DNA from: Actinomycetes bacterium
Lineage (GTDB): Bacteria; Actinomycetota; Acidimicrobiia; Acidimicrobiales; RAAP-2
Length of the DNA: 64,000 nt
Direction of reading: 5' to 3'
Assembly: GCA_021798955.1 (NCBI GenBank)
Contig: JAJZBK010000001.1
Span: 217,654-281,653, forward strand
A program made the position numbers and the translations under genes. Shown piece by piece: positions 59,789 through 64,000 of this stretch. Position 1 is the first letter of the stretch, and each line of letters opens with the position of its first letter. Below the pieces are notes generated by a model that saw only the letters and a list, made by a program, of their open reading frames with translations, had not been told where the DNA came from and did no database searches.

Positions 59789-60274
59789 TCACGCCACCGG
59801 GTCACGCCTGAGGACGGCGGCGAGATGATCGACGACCGGCTGGTCGCCGAGCCCGAGGCGGACGGCCACCCGGAGGACGGACCCGCCCTCTTCGAGCGAG
59901 AACGACCGCTCGACCACCCGGACAGGGCTGGCCGTCGGCGTGACCAGCAGGCCCGCGGGCCTGAGCAGCAGGGCGTCCTTCGACCAGGTACCGACGTGCG
60001 TTTCGGCGATGCCCGTCGCCTGGGCCACCACCAGCTCGACGCCCCGGTCGGTAGCCCGCAGGTAGCCGACCTCGCCGTGCAGGGGTGCACCGTCCGCGGC
60101 TGACCACGTCTGCTGCCGGTAGGTGAGGAACGGGCGTCGCGTGGGCACGAAGGTCGCTTCCTCGCGGTAGTAGAAGGGCCGACGGCCCGCGAGGAAACCT
60201 GTCCCCTCCCCCACCCACCTGCCCACCAAGGGAAGGAGGTCGCCGGCGCCAACGGGGACTTGGTCGTCGTCCAC
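59789..60274 (-). CDS. Nitrobindin-like heme-binding beta-barrel protein
   Basis: A 161-residue FABP-like protein. The opening '[16 protein letters not shown]' contains the GxWxGxGxG motif of nitrobindin/THAP4-like proteins, the middle is beta-rich, and the C-terminal '[13 protein letters not shown]' includes the His that ligates heme in the family. A GTG at 60274, 17 bp from the methyltransferase stop, is the only reasonable start. A role in NO or peroxynitrite chemistry is known for homologues. Confidence 0.78.
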   Translation of the reverse strand: MDDDQVPVGAGDLLPLVGRWVGEGTGFLAGRRPFYYREEATFVPTRRPFLTYRQQTWSAADGAPLHGEVGYLRATDRGVELVVAQATGIAETHVGTWSKDALLLRPAGLLVTPTASPVRVVERSFSLEEGGSVLRVAVRLGLGDQPVVDHLAAVLRRDPVA

Positions 60275-60291
60275 ATCGGCGAGGTTACCGG

Positions 60292-61095
60292 TCAGCCTCG
60301 GCACCGGACCTCGCCGTGGAGCACGGCGAACCATCCCTCGGGTGACGCCGCCCATCGACGCCACGCGGCAGCCAGCTCCTCGAGGTCGCGGCGATCGGCC
60401 AGACCGGCGGCGAGCGCCTGGTCGGCAACGGCCGATGACGTGATGCGCTCGGCCCACAGCCCACCCCACCAGGCACGGTCCTCCGCTGTAGCGTGGCACC
60501 AGACGCTGGCTGACGGCTCGACCTCGGCGAACCCGGCACGGCGCGCCCACGCCAGCAGGCGCCGTCCAGCTCCGGGCTCGGCGCCGTTCGACCGGGCGAC
60601 GGCGACATAGAGAGCGCGCCACCGCTCGAGGGCGGGGTCCTCCGGGTACCAAGCCATCGCCGGGTAGTCGGCATCGCGGGCCGCCACCACCCCACCCGGC
60701 CGGCACACCCGGCGCAGCTCTTCCAGCGCGGCGACCGGGTCGGCGAGGTGCTGGAGCAGCTGGTGGGCGTGGACCACGTCGAAGCTGTCGTCGGAGAACG
60801 GCAGGTCGTAGACGTCGGCCTGGCGCACCTCGACAGCTGTTCGGCCTCGTTCGGCGAGCGTGCGCCGAGCGACGTCGAGGACGGCCGGTGCGTTGTCCAC
60901 GGCTACCACACGACCGGGCGCGACGAGGGTAGCGAGGTCGGCCGTCAGCGTCGCCGGCCCGCACCCGACGTCGAGCAGATCGAGGCCAGGTCGAAGCTCG
61001 GGGAGCAGGTAGCCGGCCGAGTTGTCGGCGGTCCGCCAGACGTGTGAGCGCAGGACGCTCTCGTGGTGGCCGTGGGTGTACCGGTCGGGCTCCAT
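60292..61095 (-). CDS. SAM-dependent methyltransferase (UbiE-like)
   Basis: A 267-residue class I methyltransferase. Motif I 'LDLLDVGCGPATLTADLA', 'VVAVDNAPAVLDVARR' and 'YDLPFSDDSFDVVHAHQLLQ' (truncated here) are clear. The start MEPDRYTHGHHESV at 61095 resembles the family N-terminus; an ATG at 61116 is the alternative. Substrate unknown. It probably forms an operon with the nitrobindin-like gene. Confidence 0.85.
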   Translation of the reverse strand: MEPDRYTHGHHESVLRSHVWRTADNSAGYLLPELRPGLDLLDVGCGPATLTADLATLVAPGRVVAVDNAPAVLDVARRTLAERGRTAVEVRQADVYDLPFSDDSFDVVHAHQLLQHLADPVAALEELRRVCRPGGVVAARDADYPAMAWYPEDPALERWRALYVAVARSNGAEPGAGRRLLAWARRAGFAEVEPSASVWCHATAEDRAWWGGLWAERITSSAVADQALAAGLADRRDLEELAAAWRRWAASPEGWFAVLHGEVRCRG

Positions 61096-61122
61096 GGCCC
61101 CATCGTGGGCTGGCACTACTCC

Positions 61123-61923
61123 TCAGGCAAGCTGCTCGCCGGTGGCCCGGGCCCGCCACCCCACCGAGGTAGCCCCCACGATGCCCACCATCGCCGCGGC
61201 GAGGACCAGGGCAAGCGGGCCGTCACCGAGGCCGAGGCCGCTCATGAGCCGGGGCTTGCCGAGCCCGTCGGCGATCGAGGCCCCGAGCGGACGCGTCACG
61301 ACATAGGCCGCCCAGAAGCACCCGACGGCGTTCCACCTGGCAAGGAAGTACCCGATGGCTGGAACGGTGATCAGGCCGGCGAACAGCACGGCTGACGGCC
61401 AGTAGCCGAGGTGGAGATCGAAGGCGGTGAAGTCGCCGAGCGCCGTTCCCATGGCGAACGTCGAGACGACGGCAGCCCAGTAGAACACCTCTTGTCGTGG
61501 CGAGCGGACGTCGTGGATCGACAACGTCCTCTCGGTCCGGCGCCAGGTGACGAACACGGCCACGAGGACGGCTGCGGCGAGGGCGGTCGACGCCGGGTAG
61601 GGAACGCCAAGGGCCACGTGGACGACGTCAGCCGCCATGGTGCCGAAGACGCCCACGGAGCCGACGGCGAACCAGTAGGCCCACGCCACGTACCGCCGCT
61701 GACGGAACTGGAGGAGGAGAGCGCCCAGGAAGACCAGGAAACCGAGCACGACGGCGAGCTGAGGGACCATGGTGTGGACGAGGAAGTCCGAGGTCGCTTC
61801 TCCCAGCGCCGTCGAGAGCCCCTTCAGGACCCAGAACGTGGCCGTGGCATCGGGGACCCGCTGGGCACCGACGACGGTCGTGCCGGCGCGTCGCGTAGGT
61901 CGCGTGCGTCCAGCTCGGGGCAT
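61123..61923 (-). CDS. DUF347-type integral membrane protein
   Basis: A 266-residue multi-span membrane protein. The segments 'WVLKGLSTALGEATSDFLVH' and 'STFAMGTALGDFTAFDLHLG' are the two DUF347 (COG4705-like) repeats of the K.lsTtlGE..gDf type. Homologues are annotated as uncharacterised membrane-anchored proteins, sometimes next to metal or acid-stress genes. Function unknown. Confidence 0.75.
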   Translation of the reverse strand: MPRAGRTRPTRRAGTTVVGAQRVPDATATFWVLKGLSTALGEATSDFLVHTMVPQLAVVLGFLVFLGALLLQFRQRRYVAWAYWFAVGSVGVFGTMAADVVHVALGVPYPASTALAAAVLVAVFVTWRRTERTLSIHDVRSPRQEVFYWAAVVSTFAMGTALGDFTAFDLHLGYWPSAVLFAGLITVPAIGYFLARWNAVGCFWAAYVVTRPLGASIADGLGKPRLMSGLGLGDGPLALVLAAAMVGIVGATSVGWRARATGEQLA

Positions 61924-62023
61924 CCGACCAGCCTAGTGAGGAGACACGACACGGCTCGCCGGCGAGGAGCCATGCGTCGGAGACGACGCGATCCCGCGGG
62001 CCGGAGCCCCCTGCCCCAACCGG

Positions 62024-63595
62024 TCAAGACCCCGTCGCTGCCCGCTGGGACCCGGCGCCGGAGCGCCCCGGACGTTTCGGGGCGACGAGCCCACTCCCAC
62101 GCCGTGACGGGTCTTCGAGGTCCGCCGAGGCCCAGAACCCGGGCTGCGGGCCGTCCGCCGCCCCGTCGGCAGCGTACTGCTGCAGCCGCATCCGGCCGGC
62201 CCGCTCCAACAGGCCGACGGCATCGAAGAAGGCCCCGGGTCCGGCCGCCCGGAGGGCGGTGTCGCCCTCGCTCGGACGCTTGGGCAAGTCGGTGGCCAGC
62301 AGGAGCAGGGGGTGGCCGGCAGGGCCACTTCCCCGCAGGGCGTGTGCCCGTCCCAATGCCTTCCACACGACGTCCATCCGCAACAAGCCGCCCCGCCGAC
62401 TGGTGAAAGGCCCGGGGACGTCCACGAACCACTCTCCGCCGGTGGCGTCTTCCACCACGAAGTCGACGGTCACGCCCGTTCGGGGCACGCGATGCCCTCG
62501 ACGCACCACGGCGAACCCGGCCTCGACCAGGACTTCCTCGGCCAGGCGGGCCGCAGCTTTCCCCTCGCGTCCGGCTCGGAGGATCGCATCGTCGCTGGCA
62601 GCATCGGCAGCATCGGCAGCATCGGCACGGCCGGCGCGGGCGCGGCCGGCGCGGCCGGACGACAGCGGGCCGGGCTGCTGGTCCTCGGCCAAGGCCTCGG
62701 CGACGCGCCTTCGGGCAACCTCGACGTAGTCGGGATCGAGGTCGTAGCCGACGTAGCGACGCCCGAGGCGGGCGGCAGCGACCAGGGACGAGCCACTCCC
62801 CATGAAGGGGTCGAGGACCAGGTCGTCCCGGAAGGTATAGAGCCGGATGAGCTGTTCGGGAAGCTCGACGGGGAACGGGGCCGGATGGCCGACCCGTCGA
62901 GCGCTCTCGGGGGGAATGCTCCACAGGTCGAGCGTCAGCGACAAGAAGTCCTCGGTCAGCAGGGTGCTCTCGTAGGGCAGGCCCTCCGCGGCGCGCTGCT
63001 TGACCGAACGCGCTCGGTCGAAACGACCTTTGCTCGCCACCACGACCCGCTCCGTCACGTCACGCAGCACCGGGTTCGTTGCGCTGCGAAACGAGCCCCA
63101 CGCGCACGAGCCGTTGGCGCCTTCGCCCTTCTGCCAGACGAGCTCGCCCCGCAGCAGGAGACCGAGGTCGTCCTGGAGGATGCGAACGACGTCAGCCGAC
63201 AGGCTCCGGTACGGCTTGCGCCCGAGGTTGGCGACGTTGACGGCGATGCGCCCGCCCGGCTCGAGCTTGGTCACGCACTCGGCGAACACCTCGGTGAGCA
63301 GCTGGAGGTACTCGAGGTACGAGCCGGGCACGCCTTCGCTGCCGAGCTCCTCCTCGTACGCTTTGCCGGCGAAGTACGGGGGCGAGGTCACCACGAGCGC
63401 GACCGAGCCGTCGGCCACGGCATCGAGGTGGCGCGCGTCGCCACAGACGAACGGGTCGGCCACCGGCTCGGGAGGGAGCACCCGATCGTCGTCGCTCAGT
63501 TCCGGAGCGCGGAAGCGTCCGTAGAACGCCGTCGCGTCGTGGCTCTCGCGCCGACCGACCCCGAAATTGGACGTTGCCGTACGCCGTCGATCCAC
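62024..63595 (-). CDS. Site-specific DNA methyltransferase fused to a nuclease-like C-terminal domain
   Basis: A 523-residue protein. The N-terminal ~310 residues are an amino-methyltransferase of the beta-type order: catalytic 'TSPPYF' at about 70-75 precedes the SAM-binding 'VLDPFMGSGSSLVAA' near 265-280. An Ala/Asp/Gly linker with a 9-bp repeat follows. Residues ~340-440 resemble a PD-(D/E)xK-like fold ('VTVDFVVEDATGGEWFVDVP', 'WKALGRAHALRG') but the Lys is not obvious. No separate restriction gene is adjacent, so it may be an orphan regulatory methylase or a single-chain R-M enzyme. Confidence 0.82.
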   Translation of the reverse strand: MDRRRTATSNFGVGRRESHDATAFYGRFRAPELSDDDRVLPPEPVADPFVCGDARHLDAVADGSVALVVTSPPYFAGKAYEEELGSEGVPGSYLEYLQLLTEVFAECVTKLEPGGRIAVNVANLGRKPYRSLSADVVRILQDDLGLLLRGELVWQKGEGANGSCAWGSFRSATNPVLRDVTERVVVASKGRFDRARSVKQRAAEGLPYESTLLTEDFLSLTLDLWSIPPESARRVGHPAPFPVELPEQLIRLYTFRDDLVLDPFMGSGSSLVAAARLGRRYVGYDLDPDYVEVARRRVAEALAEDQQPGPLSSGRAGRARAGRADAADAADAASDDAILRAGREGKAAARLAEEVLVEAGFAVVRRGHRVPRTGVTVDFVVEDATGGEWFVDVPGPFTSRRGGLLRMDVVWKALGRAHALRGSGPAGHPLLLLATDLPKRPSEGDTALRAAGPGAFFDAVGLLERAGRMRLQQYAADGAADGPQPGFWASADLEDPSRRGSGLVAPKRPGRSGAGSQRAATGS

Positions 63596-63929
63596 GTGCC
63601 CTCCTCGGCCGACACTATCCGAGGGGGATCGTGCTCACGGCCCGACCGAGGACGCCGGCGGGAGCTGGCACCGCCCGGCACCGGCTGCCATCGGCTGCCA
63701 TCGGCTGGCCGAGATCCGAACCGAGCACGGCGCCGACTCCCGTCTTCGCCCGCATCGAGGTGCGCGAGGGAAGGATCGCAGACCTGGGGCACCACCCGCC
63801 CTTCGGCCTGCTCGGTTCTGCGAACGAGCTCGAACACGGCGATGTGGTGGGGAAGACGATCTCCTATTCGAACCTCCCTGAGCTGCGGAAACGGCTTGCT
63901 CGGCTCCCTCGTCTTCCGGTCGGCAGGAA
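63596..63929. other. Intergenic region near the right edge
   Basis: About 330 bp without a supported gene. A plus-strand open frame (63574-63945) and a minus-strand frame (63496-63933) cross it, but neither shows a ribosome site or a recognisable domain, and both overlap a neighbouring gene. Confidence 0.4.
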
Positions 63930-64000
63930 TCAACGGCGGCGGTAAACGTCAGCTCGGTGCTCGATCCGGACCACGTGGATGACAGAGTCGTCTTCGACCA
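63930..64000 (-). CDS. C-terminal end of a RelE/ParE-like toxin (runs off the right edge)
   Basis: The last 23 codons read 'VEDDSVIHVVRIEHRADVYR', ending RRR-stop at 63930. The pattern 'V.vv.VghR.dvYr' is the terminal strand and active-site end of RelE-superfamily toxins. Start, body and any antitoxin lie beyond the window, so this is a motif-level call. Confidence 0.55.
   Translation of the reverse strand, partial: VEDDSVIHVVRIEHRADVYRRR

Noticed and set aside
60255..60285. GCCGATGT near the start of the nitrobindin-like gene as another sigma-28 site
   Set aside because: No TCAA/TAAA-like element lies 15-17 nt upstream (CGAG there), and the gene is 17 bp behind another gene in the same direction.
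63574..63945. Plus-strand 123-codon frame near the right edge
   Set aside because: It overlaps the DNA methylase start and the RelE-like end, shows no domain and no ribosome site; evidence is too weak to call a gene.

Overview
The window is about 68-70% GC and dense with GTG starts, ATGA/GTGA start-stop overlaps and leaderless-looking genes, which suggests a high-GC Actinobacteriota member. The 42-residue repeats with the '[19 protein letters not shown]' signature point tentatively to Acidimicrobiia; this rests on family knowledge, not a search. The organism is flagellated and monoderm-like: no P- or L-ring genes are present. Rod genes flgF/flgG, fliA, flhG and all chemotaxis genes are absent from this window.

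Layout. (1) 1-15701, minus strand: one long export/basal-body/hook operon read flgB-flgC-fliE-fliF-fliG-fliH-fliI-fliJ-muramidase-fliK-flgD-flgE-fliM-fliN-fliO-fliP-fliQ-fliR-flhB, with flhB running off the left edge. (2) 16101-16985, plus: a lone SAM methyltransferase. (3) 17039-21498, minus: fliC-fliD-fliS-fliT-like filament and cap genes. (4) 21766-30487, plus: a tightly coupled operon of a three-domain glycosyltransferase, two DegT-type aminotransferases, a WbqC-like protein, a second GT2 enzyme and a methyltransferase, probably for flagellin glycosylation. (5) 30641-35357, plus: flhA, a degenerate FlhF-like protein, a small membrane protein and csrA. (6) 35318-38804, minus: flgN-flgK-mini-ORF-flgL-fliW. 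(7) 38805-41037: an acquired, partly decayed patch with a toxin-antitoxin-like pair and two gene remnants. (8) 41038-43595, minus: flbD-motA-motB-fliL. (9) 43917-64000: housekeeping and accessory genes (trpD, acyl-CoA dehydrogenase, lipoprotein hydrolase, Hsp20 with a CIRCE operator, aldo-keto reductase, two c-di-GMP enzymes, gadB, guaA, sod, a DNA methyltransferase and the end of a RelE-like toxin).

The main regulatory observation is a repeated sigma-28-type promoter, TCAA-N16-GCCGATnn, with six candidates all at exactly 16-nt spacing: upstream of flgB, the glycosylation operon, flhA, flgN, flbD-motAB and a GGDEF-EAL protein. At three of them (glycosyltransferase, flgN, GGDEF-EAL) the -10 element lies exactly 7 nt before the ATG, which predicts leaderless mRNAs. 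This ties flagellin modification, late-substrate chaperoning, motor function and c-di-GMP turnover into one motility regulon. FliW and CsrA are both present and convergent, consistent with a FliW-CsrA-flagellin post-transcriptional switch.
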